From the NCBI GenBank assembly GCA_046482825.1, contig JAWOEI010000092.1:1-64000 (forward strand): DNA of 64,000 nucleotides, written 5' to 3'. The DNA comes from M55B167 sp046482825. Its GTDB lineage: Bacteria > Verrucomicrobiota > Kiritimatiellia > RFP12 > UBA1067. Below, one piece after another: positions 26,437-36,391 of the stretch (position 1 is the first letter of the stretch; the number at the start of each line of letters is the position of its first letter). The notes below the pieces were generated by a model, which was not told where the DNA came from, searched no databases, and saw nothing but the letters and a program-made list of their open reading frames with translations. A program made the position numbers and the translations under genes.

Positions 26437-27279
26437 ATGGCTGATATCACGGTAGCAATGATTAACGACCTGCGCAAACAGACAAGTGCAGGCATGATGG
26501 ATTGCAAAAAAGCCCTTAACGATACAAACGGCGACTTTGAAGCCGCGATCAAAATACTGCGTGAAAAAGGTGCTGTAATCCAGCAGAAACGCGCTGATAA
26601 AGAATCCAAACAGGGCATCATCAATGCAGTTTCCTCAGAAAACGGCAAAACCCTTGCCATGGCTGAAGTGAACACTGAAACTGACTTCGTTGCAAAAACC
26701 GATAATTTCAAGAATTTCGTATCGGATGTAACCAACAGAGTTCTCAGTGAAGGCGAAGATGTTGCAGACAAAATGACCGAAGAGCTGAAAACCATTGTTT
26801 CGCAGACAGGCGAAAATGTAAAAATTCGCCGTACAGCCCGTATGACTCTTGAAGGCAACGGCAGGCTTGAATCCTATATTCACATGGGAGGAAAAGTGGG
26901 AGTGCTGGTGGAAGTTTCCTGCGGGAAACCGGAAACAGAGACTGACGAAAACTTTATTCAGATGGTTCACGACCTGACTCTGCAGATAGCAGCCGTGGCC
27001 CCCGCATATCTTGTTTCCGATGAGGTGCCTGAAGAAACTATAGAGGCTGAGAAGGAAATCTACCGCAACCAGCTTAAAGATCAGAACAAACCGGAAAACA
27101 TCATGGAGAACATTCTCAAAGGTAAAATCAGGAAGTTCTTCTCCGAAATATGTCTCATCGATCAGGCTTTCGTGAAAGAACCGAAAATGTCGGTGACTGA
27201 TGTTATCAAGGCATGTGAAAAGGAATGCGATGACACAATCGCGATCAAACGTTTCATCCGTTTTCAGCTGGGTGAATAA
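26437..27279 (+). CDS. tsf: Elongation factor Ts
   Basis: EF-Ts (280 residues) recycles EF-Tu by exchanging GDP for GTP. The N-terminal UBA-like domain carries LRKQTSAGMMDCKKALNDTNGDFEAAI, and the core motif TDFVAKTDNFKNFV that contacts EF-Tu is intact. ATG 26437 is chosen over TTG 26425 because GGAG lies at 26427-26430, seven bases upstream, and MADITVAMINDLR matches the family start. It follows rpsB and is closed by an intrinsic terminator. Confidence 0.97.
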   Translation: MADITVAMINDLRKQTSAGMMDCKKALNDTNGDFEAAIKILREKGAVIQQKRADKESKQGIINAVSSENGKTLAMAEVNTETDFVAKTDNFKNFVSDVTNRVLSEGEDVADKMTEELKTIVSQTGENVKIRRTARMTLEGNGRLESYIHMGGKVGVLVEVSCGKPETETDENFIQMVHDLTLQIAAVAPAYLVSDEVPEETIEAEKEIYRNQLKDQNKPENIMENILKGKIRKFFSEICLIDQAFVKEPKMSVTDVIKACEKECDDTIAIKRFIRFQLGE

Positions 27280-27310
27280 ATTTCAGTATTTTCATTTCGT
27301 TCAATCTGAA

Positions 27311-27340
27311 AACCGGCGGATTATACCGCCGGTTTTTTTG
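27311..27340 (+). terminator. Rho-independent terminator of rpsB-tsf
   Basis: AACCGGCGG (27311-27319) pairs with CCGCCGGTT (27326-27334) over a six-base loop and continues into a seven-T run. It lies 31 bases after the tsf stop. Confidence 0.92.
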
Positions 27341-27457
27341 TCACTGCAACAACATCATGCTGCAGTTTCCTTCCGACCTTTTTGAATTTACAGAAAACAA
27401 TTCAACTGTCTCAGATGAACTTAATCCCATCGCTACGGCAGCGCATACGGGAGCAGA

Positions 27458-29845
27458 TCATTCCACGGTAAGCAGAGTAACCGGTGATGAAACAACTATG
27501 CCGTTCTCAAGACGGAGCGCCGCCCACAGAGGATACTCCCCGGCCGTCAACCTTGAGAGAGGAGTTCCCATTTCAATTTCCGTTTTTATAGAAGATCCTT
27601 TCTTCAATCCGAGTCTTTTTTTGCCGCAGAACAACGAAATCCCGAATGGCTGCTCCGCGCCCACGGCAACGGCTTCGGCCGTAACATACGCCGGACCGGA
27701 TACCGGAGTCTTTCCATCCGGAGCTATCACTTTGACATCAGGAATACTAAAACCTGAATAATCCAGGTCAAAACCATAACGCTTTTCAAAACCATTAAAG
27801 CGCTTGTCTCTGGACAAAGCCTTCAAACGCACCTCACACCTGCCGTTTTCCGCTGCTTCAGCTGCAGGAAAAAGGCAGACAGGATGTTCGGCGTAATAAT
27901 CCGGTGAAAAACAGACCGAAGCGGTCTCAACACCATTCTGGAAAATACTCACATTCACAAAATCCACAGGCCTGGTATCAGGTTTCAACATGACAAAAGA
28001 CTGAGCTGACGCAGACAGCCGGTTTGTATTAAAAGAAAATCCGGAACTCTCCGTTTCGGAACGGTTCAACAGGAAAACGTGTCTGGCAGAAATCCCGTCG
28101 GATGCATCATCATCTGAAACAGTGTTAATAAGCACAGTGCAGAACTTATTTTTTCCGGTTCCCGCAACAGAGCAGCGCAAACTCTGCTCAATATTGTAAT
28201 TTTTATGATCAAACGTAAACTCAGCATGGGAAAGCTTCAACATATCGGGATCTGAGGGAGCGCACAGCACACGCACAGGCTCTTCAGGCGGTTCCAGCAG
28301 ACAAAGCCGGATAAAGGCGGGCTCTGATCTGTCAACATGCCAGCCGCGGCTGGATGTGACCAGAGTATTGCGATGCATCCTCAACCCGCTGAGTTGCTGC
28401 AGCGTGTGCCATCCGATTCGCACGGCAGTACGATGAAAACCGCGAGGATGCTCATTGTTGCAGTGCTGAGGTTTACCTTTTTCCGGCGGCATCTGATAGC
28501 GTCCGGACAGCGCAGCGTATAGCATATTGGCAAGCATGTAGTTAAGCCAGTCGTTGAAAGTTTTTCCGTCTGCCGGTTTTATATAGTCCGGATCAATTGA
28601 CCACAGCCGGGCCCAGGCGACCTGATACGGGATGAAAATGCATTCATTTCTGCGGGCGAAGTTATAACCTTCCATCAATATATCTTCCAGGTTTTCCAGA
28701 ACCAACGTACCGTCGTCGTCATTGGATGGATTACGGTTATAAACCACCCGGACAGGATCAGGGAGATTTTCAGGAACGAATTCAGTTGATGTATAACGTC
28801 CTCTGTCCAGAACGGGTTCCATTTCCTGAATTGAACCGCAGACGAGATCGACAGGAGCCGCATTGCGGTCAAAGCCCTCCTCATACCAGTCCGCTGTGGA
28901 ATACTGCACCACGCTCTGCCCGGAAGCATTAATCACAGAATTAAGAGCACTCCGCAGAGCAGAATTGGCAACTGTCCCAGCGTGATAGACCATATAACGG
29001 GTGCGTATCCGGTTTTCACAGCGTATCACTCCGCGAAAAGGGCGCGAATAATGGCGCTGAGTCAAAGCGTTTTCAACAGAATCCCTGGCGGATCGCGCCA
29101 TCCGTGAAGCGGTTTTTTTTACGATCCATCCTGTAGTAAGAGATTTATTCGGTACTCTGTCCCCTGTGATCCGGCACCAGATCGCTGAAGCTGCCAGAAA
29201 GCTGTTTGCCCTCCTCCTGAGGAGAGATCTACCCGGCAGAATATGATGTTTCATAACATCCTGCCATGCCAATGCAGCTGGCACAACCTTCAATCCGCAC
29301 CCGTCAGCAACCCGGTAGGTAAATTCTGTAAGCTGAGCGATGCTGTTGTCCCGGACACTGGAAACAGGAGAGGAATCCATCATAAGCAGCATAACTCGTG
29401 TTCTATCTGGTGAAAAACGACTTTGCGATATACGCACCCCCTCGAAAAAGAGTTCCGGATATTTTGTGACAACAGATTTGTTTTCCGCCAGAAAAACATA
29501 ATCATAACTGGAAGATGTAAAAGCTGTGCGTTGCTGTCTGCTCTCGGGATGATACCACCAACCCATAATCGTTTTGGTTTCATTTATTTCTTCAAACTTA
29601 ACACGCACCGGCATTCCTGGCTCAGAATCTCTGATGATCTTTTCCAGATCAATACATGTCTGCTTGTTATCAACCTGCTGATTCTTCGCCCCTGTGCCAA
29701 GAATTGCGCAACGGATAACCCCGTCCTCATTGTAGTCAAATGACACACGGGATTTAAAAAAACCGAACTGAGCCGACAGTTCAAGAACCGGAAGCAGGGC
29801 AAAAAACATATAAATGAAAAATTTCACAGCTACCGATCCCGTCAA
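27458..29845 (-). CDS. Large exported protein of unknown function
   Basis: I do not recognise a family for this 795-residue protein. It starts with a signal-peptide-like stretch (VKFFIYMFFALLPVLELSAQ). The first 200 residues suggest an alpha/beta domain: IRCAILGTG, YDYVFLAEN, and TRVMLLMMDSSPVSS, a layout reminiscent of SGNH-hydrolase-like proteins, although no clear catalytic motif is seen. The middle is arginine-rich and helical, and the last 250 residues look like two or three beta-sandwich domains (KLSHAEFTFDHKNYN; VKVIAPDGKTPVSGPAYVTA). Its start overlaps the holA stop by four bases, an odd pairing of an exported protein with a replication subunit. It could be a cell-surface or sulfatase-associated protein; this is speculation. 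Confidence 0.7.
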   Translation of the reverse strand: MTGSVAVKFFIYMFFALLPVLELSAQFGFFKSRVSFDYNEDGVIRCAILGTGAKNQQVDNKQTCIDLEKIIRDSEPGMPVRVKFEEINETKTIMGWWYHPESRQQRTAFTSSSYDYVFLAENKSVVTKYPELFFEGVRISQSRFSPDRTRVMLLMMDSSPVSSVRDNSIAQLTEFTYRVADGCGLKVVPAALAWQDVMKHHILPGRSLLRRRANSFLAASAIWCRITGDRVPNKSLTTGWIVKKTASRMARSARDSVENALTQRHYSRPFRGVIRCENRIRTRYMVYHAGTVANSALRSALNSVINASGQSVVQYSTADWYEEGFDRNAAPVDLVCGSIQEMEPVLDRGRYTSTEFVPENLPDPVRVVYNRNPSNDDDGTLVLENLEDILMEGYNFARRNECIFIPYQVAWARLWSIDPDYIKPADGKTFNDWLNYMLANMLYAALSGRYQMPPEKGKPQHCNNEHPRGFHRTAVRIGWHTLQQLSGLRMHRNTLVTSSRGWHVDRSEPAFIRLCLLEPPEEPVRVLCAPSDPDMLKLSHAEFTFDHKNYNIEQSLRCSVAGTGKNKFCTVLINTVSDDDASDGISARHVFLLNRSETESSGFSFNTNRLSASAQSFVMLKPDTRPVDFVNVSIFQNGVETASVCFSPDYYAEHPVCLFPAAEAAENGRCEVRLKALSRDKRFNGFEKRYGFDLDYSGFSIPDVKVIAPDGKTPVSGPAYVTAEAVAVGAEQPFGISLFCGKKRLGLKKGSSIKTEIEMGTPLSRLTAGEYPLWAALRLENGIVVSSPVTLLTVE

Positions 29846-30945
29846 CCGCCCGAAGCAACTTTAGTTCTGCGTTCCATTATTCGCAACAAAGTGGTCTGCA
29901 ACAGAAACATTTCAGGTTGCCCCGTTGAAACAAGTTTCTCTCTGAGTTTTATAACGCGAAAGCGTGCCACACGCAGCTCTCTCAGAGAGTAATTGCGGGC
30001 ATGTTTGAGATTCTTTCTCAACCGCCATACCGGTTGGGAGCGATAGTTGCCGGGCAGGGATTTAAGGAGCATATCAGCTTCGACAGAAATATTCCGGGCC
30101 CACATGCCGCTATCTCTGAGCCATTTAGAATCATACGCTTCACGCAGCACCAGCATATCCCTGATATTGCGGTCTATCATGGTGGCAAGCATAATGGATA
30201 CACCGTTCTGACCGCTGAGACGTTCGATACTTTCCACCAGTTTGGCCGCATTACGCTCGCCGAAGGCATCCAGCACATCCCAGGCTTCAGCTTCGCGTCC
30301 GATAGACACAATTTCACGGACATCAGCAACTGTAATCTCCTGCTTGCTGACAGCATAGGTAATCAGTTTGTTCAGCTCGCTTTCAATAGTGCGCGTATCA
30401 TTTCCGACGCGTTGCAAAAATTCCTTGCGTGCTTCTGAGCCCAGGTGAACTCCACTGCGCTCAATAAAAGAATCAAGTTGTTTAGATGCGGCACTGTCTC
30501 GCTCACGGCCTTTCAAATCGTGGCCGAAATCTTCGACTTTTCCTGTTTCTGCGCATAACTTATAAAAACTGGAGTTTTTGCGGATTTTCACGGCAGTTAT
30601 AATCATAAGCTGTCCGTTCTGAAATCCGTTTTTCAACACACTCTCAAGTTTAACTACAGCTTCTTTGGACTCCTCATAATCGGCAACACGCCCGCCGCCG
30701 GGAAGAAAGCATGCATTCCGCAGCCAGGTTGCCTTTGCGCCTCCGAACATAGAGTCGGTCTGAAGAGAATTAATGACTTTATCAACGCAGGCTTTGACAT
30801 CCGCTCCGCTGGACACATTACCGTCTGTCACCTCAAGACCGAACTCACGATCCTGAGACGTAAGGTGTTCTGATATATGTTCTTCCGCCGATTTCTTCAC
30901 CAGATAATCGTCATCACCGGTAACCAGATATAAAATTCCTTTCAT
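29842..30945 (-). CDS. holA: DNA polymerase III delta subunit
   Basis: HolA (367 residues) opens the sliding clamp ring as part of the clamp loader. The N-terminal segment ILYLVTGDDDYLVKKSAEE is typical, as are FGGAKATWLRNACFL, the NDTRTIESELNKLITY helix and the AWDVLDAFGERN motif of domain II, followed by a helical collar domain. There is no Walker motif of functional type, as expected for delta. Its stop overlaps the start of the downstream exported protein in ATGA, so the two are translationally coupled. Confidence 0.92.
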   Translation of the reverse strand: MKGILYLVTGDDDYLVKKSAEEHISEHLTSQDREFGLEVTDGNVSSGADVKACVDKVINSLQTDSMFGGAKATWLRNACFLPGGGRVADYEESKEAVVKLESVLKNGFQNGQLMIITAVKIRKNSSFYKLCAETGKVEDFGHDLKGRERDSAASKQLDSFIERSGVHLGSEARKEFLQRVGNDTRTIESELNKLITYAVSKQEITVADVREIVSIGREAEAWDVLDAFGERNAAKLVESIERLSGQNGVSIMLATMIDRNIRDMLVLREAYDSKWLRDSGMWARNISVEADMLLKSLPGNYRSQPVWRLRKNLKHARNYSLRELRVARFRVIKLREKLVSTGQPEMFLLQTTLLRIMERRTKVASGG

Positions 30946-31067
30946 GACAGCGTATTATATACCAGCAAGGAATTTATTGCGAGAGACAAACGGGCGGGAA
31001 AAGAAGCAATTCACATTCACCGCCTTCTATCCATGTGTCATTTCCGGGGCACACGGGAATTTCTTTT

Positions 31068-31970
31068 CTACTTGCCCTGGGGTGTACCCTTCACCTTGAG
31101 AGAGACGGCATATATTCCGCTCTTGGCCGTAACAAAAAGCGTTTTCTTTTCAGGTCCGCCTATACAGACATTAGCACTCCAGTTCTCGGGAATTTCAATG
31201 ACACCCGCTTCAGCACCGTTTTCATCAAAGACATACACGCCCCTGCTGCCTGTAAGATATATATTACCCTCAGAATCAAGAGTCATCCCGTCGGAACCCA
31301 TCTCACAGAAAAGCGTTTTGTCTGCAAGCGTAAAATCCCGGGAAATATTATATTTGAAAGTCTTTTTAGCCCCGATATCGGCGACAAAAAGATACTTTCC
31401 ATCCGGAGTACCCACAATGCCGTTGGGTTTCGTGAGATCACTGGTAACACGTATAGGTTTTTCAGCGCCTTCAGGCAGAAAATAGACCTGCTGTGTATCC
31501 TGAGGCGGCTTTTTATGCGACCACCAGGAACGCTTATAGAACGGATCCGTGAAAAAGCAACCGCCAGCCGGGTGTGCCCAGACATCATTAGGTCCATTAA
31601 AAGCCTTACCCTTGTAATTCCTGAGCAGAACGGTTTTTGTTCCGTCAGGCGCAATTTTCCAAAGCTCCGTTTTCTCATCGGCACATGAAAGCAGAAAACC
31701 GTCTTTCGTAAAACACATGCCGTTGGAACGTCCGGCGGGTTTCATGAAAAGGCGTACTCCCTTCTTGCGGGTCCAGCGATGAATTGCATTATTGGGCTGA
31801 TCTGTGAAAAAGATTTCCCCCTGGGCGTTAACCGTTGCGCCCTCCGTAAAATTAAAACCTCCCGATATTTTTTCCACTTCAGCACCCGGTGCCAGAATAT
31901 CGTCGAGAGATGCTGAGAAGCACGAGAGTGCACACAGGATAGAGCTGAGTGCCGAGAGTATAGTTTTCAT
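31068..31970 (-). CDS. Secreted SMP-30/gluconolactonase-like protein
   Basis: The 300-residue protein has a signal peptide (ILSALSSILCALSCFSA) and a six-bladed propeller of the SMP-30/gluconolaconase/LRE family. Typical strands are FTEGATVNAQGEIFFTDQPNN, GRSNGMCFTKDGFLLSC, FNGPNDVWAHPAGGCFFTDP and SDGMTLDSEGNIYLT, which supply the metal-binding Glu, Asn and Asp. Such enzymes hydrolyse sugar lactones in the periplasm, but the exact lactone is not predictable. AAAGGATCG precedes ATG 31970. It lies 70 bases upstream of the GH36 gene's 3' end, on the same strand, in a carbohydrate-utilisation setting. Confidence 0.85.
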   Translation of the reverse strand: MKTILSALSSILCALSCFSASLDDILAPGAEVEKISGGFNFTEGATVNAQGEIFFTDQPNNAIHRWTRKKGVRLFMKPAGRSNGMCFTKDGFLLSCADEKTELWKIAPDGTKTVLLRNYKGKAFNGPNDVWAHPAGGCFFTDPFYKRSWWSHKKPPQDTQQVYFLPEGAEKPIRVTSDLTKPNGIVGTPDGKYLFVADIGAKKTFKYNISRDFTLADKTLFCEMGSDGMTLDSEGNIYLTGSRGVYVFDENGAEAGVIEIPENWSANVCIGGPEKKTLFVTAKSGIYAVSLKVKGTPQGK

Positions 31971-32040
31971 TATTTCGATCCTTTCATTTTAAAGCACAGG
32001 GCAGCGGCATAGAGAACAACTGCCCTATGCGCTGACGCGC

Positions 32041-34050
32041 TCAACGCATGAGCTTCACCCAGAGATAGTCGAGTTTTTCAGGAATCTCGACTTTCAGTCT
32101 GTTGTCATACAGTTCCGCCTTGCCGCGTCCGCCGATTACTTCAGTTTTCAGACCCCCGGAAAACAGACCTTCAAGAGGAAGTTCAAACATTGAATTCTCA
32201 TTCAGCTCCCTGAAAAGCAGTGCATATCCTCCGTTATTATCAGTGGCCGATGAGACGAAACCGGTCCAGCAGACACCGTCAGGAACCTCTCCGACAGGGA
32301 TAATGCTACCACCATGCCACCGGGCTCTCTCCTTCTTCCAGGTAGCAACCAGAGCTTGCATCTGATTCACATAATCATCGGAAAGATTGGAGACTTCGAA
32401 CCATCCCAACGGTGAAGCCGCCATACATATCGCAAAAAGAGTATCAGCACGATAGAGAGCGGGAGCGAGCGGATCGTTTCTGTATTTCTGCTTATTTCTC
32501 TGGTTGTTCAGCAACTCCATACGCAGACGAACCGGATCAACTACCTGGGAGAGTTCCCAGAGATTACGAAGAGTCTTATGGGGCCAGTAACGATGAAAGT
32601 CCGTATAGCGGTTCTCCACAAACAGGGTTCCGATATCCGGCAGTCCAAAATAACCCGGTCGGATTTCAGCGGTAACATCAAGATCGAAAACCATGTTTCC
32701 TGAAGAACCTTCAAGCATACGGTCAAACATTGCCCGCTGATTGATCAAAGACTGCCTGTCATGGGTTTTCATGGAATCAATCTTAAAGTAACTGACACCC
32801 ATTTTATAGAAAGACAGAAGATGGTCGGCGTCGCGTTTCCAGTTTTCGGCACTGCCGGATGAATCGGGGCCAAACCAGAGTCCGAAGTGCATATCGTTCT
32901 TTTTGGCTGCAGCCACAACCGATTCCAGGCCATTGGGGAACCTTTGAGGATCAGGATCCCAGAAATCGGGATCAGCCGCCCAGTATCCATTCCAGACACC
33001 TTTACCCCGGGAAAAAACAGAGTTAGCGGAACGGCCTTTCTGCCAGCCATCATCAATCTGGACAACATCGACGCCAAGCCTGGCACCGGCGGACACCTCT
33101 TTTAACAGGAACTCCTCTTGGATGCGTTTGTCACGGGAACGGTCTCCCCATGTATTGCTGAGAAACAACCCGTCACGCCCGGCACGATAGTTCCGCAGAC
33201 ATCGCTGAAAAGAATGAACCGCCCTGGTAAATCCGATCCTGCCTCCGCGATAGCAGACAGCTGCAACAGAAAAATCGCCGAGGATCGCGGAAACCGTATT
33301 ACCCCGCGGATTGATTTTAAAATCCACATCCGATTTATTTTGACGGGCATGTGGCAAAGGAGCGAATTTAATGTAAGCCACACCGCAACCGGTAACAACA
33401 TCCTCCACGTTGAGCACACACCCACGCACCTCGATCTCAGGTTCATTGTGCATCAGAAGCCATTCACGCTCAAAACAGAGCTCATCATGCCGATCGGTCT
33501 GATCCATCAGCTCAATCTCCGTAACCCGCAGGTGAATCGACTTGAACTTCAATGTATCAGCGCCTGCGATCATTTTTGTTCCGGCTGGCATTCTGCCTGC
33601 ACTCTCGGCCCCGGTCGTCTGCACATTTTCCGCAGTGCTTTCACTTTCAACTTTTCCGGACAACTGCTGCAGCATAACACCACCCGCCTGCGGATAAATC
33701 CACGCTGACAAATGCAAGTCAGTGCCTTTGACAGCGATATCAAGCCGGATACCCTCAGAGCCAACCACAGACCTTCGTGCTTTAACGGCACTGATTTCAA
33801 ATGATTCACCGTTATTGCAGGGCTCCGAATCCTGCGCAAGCACCACATCCGAATCACCCTTGCTTATAAACGATATTGACTTAATTCCTCCTTCACCCGC
33901 GGCCCACGTTCTTTCAAACAAAGCATTGCCGACCTTAAGCCGCTGCTCATTCCAGGAAGCATAACACTCCTTAAAACGGAATTCACCGGCAACAAGAGAA
34001 AAAGGCATAACAGACAGAAAAACAATACAACGAAAAATCATTTTACGCAT
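32041..34050 (-). CDS. Secreted GH36-type alpha-galactosidase-like enzyme
   Basis: This 669-residue enzyme should hydrolyse alpha-galactosides or related alpha-linked sugars. ATG 34050 is chosen because AAAGGAT precedes it and a signal peptide follows (IFRCIVFLSVMPFSLVAG); the frame is open to 34110. An N-terminal beta-sandwich is followed by a TIM barrel with VDVVQIDDGWQ, MHFGLWFGPD, YFKIDSMK, whose aspartate is the nucleophile position, and VFDLDVTAEIRPGYFG in the acid/base region. The C-terminal domain is a short beta-sandwich. The acid/base region differs from the CSSGGG of plant-type GH36, so the specificity may be shifted. It sits next to the SMP-30 gene. Confidence 0.85.
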   Translation of the reverse strand: MRKMIFRCIVFLSVMPFSLVAGEFRFKECYASWNEQRLKVGNALFERTWAAGEGGIKSISFISKGDSDVVLAQDSEPCNNGESFEISAVKARRSVVGSEGIRLDIAVKGTDLHLSAWIYPQAGGVMLQQLSGKVESESTAENVQTTGAESAGRMPAGTKMIAGADTLKFKSIHLRVTEIELMDQTDRHDELCFEREWLLMHNEPEIEVRGCVLNVEDVVTGCGVAYIKFAPLPHARQNKSDVDFKINPRGNTVSAILGDFSVAAVCYRGGRIGFTRAVHSFQRCLRNYRAGRDGLFLSNTWGDRSRDKRIQEEFLLKEVSAGARLGVDVVQIDDGWQKGRSANSVFSRGKGVWNGYWAADPDFWDPDPQRFPNGLESVVAAAKKNDMHFGLWFGPDSSGSAENWKRDADHLLSFYKMGVSYFKIDSMKTHDRQSLINQRAMFDRMLEGSSGNMVFDLDVTAEIRPGYFGLPDIGTLFVENRYTDFHRYWPHKTLRNLWELSQVVDPVRLRMELLNNQRNKQKYRNDPLAPALYRADTLFAICMAASPLGWFEVSNLSDDYVNQMQALVATWKKERARWHGGSIIPVGEVPDGVCWTGFVSSATDNNGGYALLFRELNENSMFELPLEGLFSGGLKTEVIGGRGKAELYDNRLKVEIPEKLDYLWVKLMR

Positions 34051-34160
34051 AACCAAATCCTTTAAACAGAGGAAACGGGCGAATCGGTTTAACCGCCTTA
34101 GCCGATTCATATTTTAGTGAACATTATTATAGCAGATAGTGATGACTGCTTCCAATACAC

Positions 34161-34194
34161 AAAAAAACGGATGCATTAAAGCATCCGTTTTTTT
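34161..34194 (-). terminator. Bidirectional terminator after acpP
   Basis: AAAAAACGGATGC (34162-34174) pairs with GCATCCGTTTTTT (34181-34193) over a six-base loop. Read on the minus strand it ends the fab operon 22 bases past the acpP stop and separates it from the GH36 gene. The A and T runs allow it to work in both directions. Confidence 0.9.
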
Positions 34195-34215
34195 CAATAA
34201 AAGCAGCGAAGATCA

Positions 34216-34455
34216 TCAAGCCTCAACGCCTTTTTCATTAAGATATTCGAGAACCTTGCCCACAGAGGTAAGTTTCTCTGCATCTTCATCAGGAATCTCG
34301 GCACCGAACTCCTCTTCAAAAGCCATGATCAGTTCGACTGTGTCCAGAGAATCTGCACCCAGATCGTCAATGAATGATGCTTCCGGCGTAACCTGCTCAG
34401 CATTAACACCCAGCTGCTCGACAATGATTTCCTGTACTTTATCTTCCAATGACAT
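34216..34455 (-). CDS. acpP: Acyl carrier protein
   Basis: The 79-residue ACP carries growing acyl chains on a phosphopantetheine arm. The attachment serine lies in the invariant DDLGADSLDTVELIMA. The protein is acidic, as the family is, and matches its normal length. AAGGAG lies seven bases before ATG 34455. It is the last gene of the plsX-fabD-fabG-acpP run and is followed directly by a terminator. fabF, which often follows acpP, is absent here. Confidence 0.98.
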   Translation of the reverse strand: MSLEDKVQEIIVEQLGVNAEQVTPEASFIDDLGADSLDTVELIMAFEEEFGAEIPDEDAEKLTSVGKVLEYLNEKGVEA

Positions 34456-34507
34456 GTAACTTCTCCTTTTAGTTTAAAAAAACCACAACAAAAAGCCGCG
34501 GTAAATT

Positions 34508-35251
34508 CTACATAACCATGCCGCCGTTTACACTCAGGCACTGACCGGTCACATAGGAAGCCTCGTCAGAGGCCAGAAATGCAACGGCTTTGGCGATATC
34601 CTCAGGCACACCGAAACGGGCCATGGGAATATTTGCAAGCATCTGATCACGGACTTCCTGCGAAAGGGCATCCGTCATCTTAGATGAAATAAATCCAGGG
34701 GCAACTGAATTAACACGCACACCGCGGGCTGCCAGCTCTTTTGCGGTGGATTTTGTCAAAGCGATTACCCCGGCTTTAGATGCAGCGTAATTGGCCTGGC
34801 CAGCATTGCCGATCAGACCTATTATTGATGCAATATTAACAATTGAACCGGAGCGCTGTTTCATCATAGGTCGTGCTACAGCGCGGGAAAAGAGGAATGT
34901 TCCCTTCAGATTCACACGCAGGACATCATCCCAGTCCTGATCGCTCATCCTCATCAGCAGAGTGTCTTTCGTGATACCGGCGTTGTTCACCAGAATATCT
35001 ACTCTTCCAAACTCATCCATAACCGTTTTAATACCCGCGTTAACGGCATCGCTGTCACCTACGTCAACAGCGAGGGTCAGAACTTTACGGCCTTTAGCCT
35101 CAATCAGGCGGGCACTTTCTTCAAGCCATTCTTTCTGCAGATCGCATAAAACCAGATCTGCACCGCGATCAGCGAGATCCACAGCAACAGCCTGACCAAT
35201 TCCGCGGGCGGCACCAGTAACTACTGCGATTTTTCCTTCAAAACTTCTCAT
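34508..35251 (-). CDS. fabG: 3-oxoacyl-ACP reductase
   Basis: FabG (247 residues) reduces 3-oxoacyl-ACP with NADPH in fatty acid elongation. The Rossmann motif TGAARGIGQA is near residue 12, NNAG near residue 90, and the catalytic triad is Ser in NIASIIG, then YAASKAG with Tyr and Lys. The PGFI segment after the active site and the C-terminal VTGQCLSVNGGMVM are canonical. It lies between fabD and acpP; this context makes a FabG assignment safer than a generic short-chain dehydrogenase. Confidence 0.97.
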   Translation of the reverse strand: MRSFEGKIAVVTGAARGIGQAVAVDLADRGADLVLCDLQKEWLEESARLIEAKGRKVLTLAVDVGDSDAVNAGIKTVMDEFGRVDILVNNAGITKDTLLMRMSDQDWDDVLRVNLKGTFLFSRAVARPMMKQRSGSIVNIASIIGLIGNAGQANYAASKAGVIALTKSTAKELAARGVRVNSVAPGFISSKMTDALSQEVRDQMLANIPMARFGVPEDIAKAVAFLASDEASYVTGQCLSVNGGMVM

Positions 35252-35360
35252 TACAAATTCATCCTTGTTTCATGTTCACATCCACCGCGCAACGGCGCAA
35301 ATAATGACTTCCCGAAGCGTATCCGCCGCAATACAGAGGACACAGCCGGAAAAATCAGCT

Positions 35361-36284
35361 TCAGCCGACAATTTTTTCACAGCGTTCAAGCGATGCGGCA
35401 TCCTGCACATTGGCACATTTCAGTGAACGGTCAATGCGGCGCAACAGTCCGGACAACACCTTGCCGGGACCGAATTCAATAAAATTCTCTACTCCTGAAG
35501 CCTTTGCTGTGAGAATGCAGTCACGCCAGAGGACGGAATCAGTCACCTGGCGTAACATGGCATCCTTAACAGAAACGACATCATCGCTATGCACTTTTCC
35601 TGTCACATTGGCAAGTACTGGCATCTGCGGTTTGCTGAATTGCACATCTTCTATGACATCAGCCAGTTTTGTACGGGCCGTCGCCATCAGGGGTGAATGA
35701 AATGCGCCTGCAACGTTCAGAACAATTGCTTTCAATCCCATTTCACGGGCGGCTTCCGCAGCCGACTCAACACCGGACTTCACACCGGAAAGAACAACCT
35801 GTGAATCCGAATTTATATTGGCAATGGTGATGCCGTACTCTGAGCAGAGTTCTTCGAGCTGCTCCCCTGCAGCACCCATGATACTGACCATTCCGCTATC
35901 CTGCTCTTCACAGGCTTCCTGCATAAAACGTCCGCGGGCTTCAAGCACCTTCAGGGCGGATTCAAAATCAAGCACACCAGCCACATGCAGGGCACTCCAC
36001 TCACCCAGACTCAATCCTGCGGCCATTTTGAAACTTACGCCGGGATATTTTTTCTGAAATGCCTTATATGCCGCAACGCTGACAATGAATATACCCGGCT
36101 GGCATATATTAGATTTGGTCATCTCCTCAGCCGGACCTTCAAAACACAGTTTTGCGATATCAAAACCCAGAACATCATTGGCCGTGGAAAAAAGAGCGGC
36201 AATTTCCGGATCTTCAGCAAAATCCCTTCCCATGCCGGGAAACTGCGCTCCCTGACCCGCAAACATACATAACTTATCGCTCAT
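35361..36284 (-). CDS. fabD: Malonyl-CoA:ACP transacylase
   Basis: FabD (307 residues) transfers malonyl groups from CoA to ACP. It opens MFAGQGAQFPGMG, has the nucleophile serine in AAGLSLGEWSAL, VSIMGA, and the catalytic histidine in NVAGAFHSPLM. ATG 36284 (MSDKLC) is used; a GTG six bases upstream is possible and is closer to the GAGGA element. It follows plsX directly, so fabH, which commonly lies between them, is missing. Confidence 0.97.
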   Translation of the reverse strand: MSDKLCMFAGQGAQFPGMGRDFAEDPEIAALFSTANDVLGFDIAKLCFEGPAEEMTKSNICQPGIFIVSVAAYKAFQKKYPGVSFKMAAGLSLGEWSALHVAGVLDFESALKVLEARGRFMQEACEEQDSGMVSIMGAAGEQLEELCSEYGITIANINSDSQVVLSGVKSGVESAAEAAREMGLKAIVLNVAGAFHSPLMATARTKLADVIEDVQFSKPQMPVLANVTGKVHSDDVVSVKDAMLRQVTDSVLWRDCILTAKASGVENFIEFGPGKVLSGLLRRIDRSLKCANVQDAASLERCEKIVG

Positions 36285-36391
36285 TATCACGTAATCCTCA
36301 AATCATCCTATTACAAAATCAAAATTAACACATCTGAACCGATATTGAATTATCCAGTTTGACAAAATTTCCAAAAAAGTCAAATCCAAAA

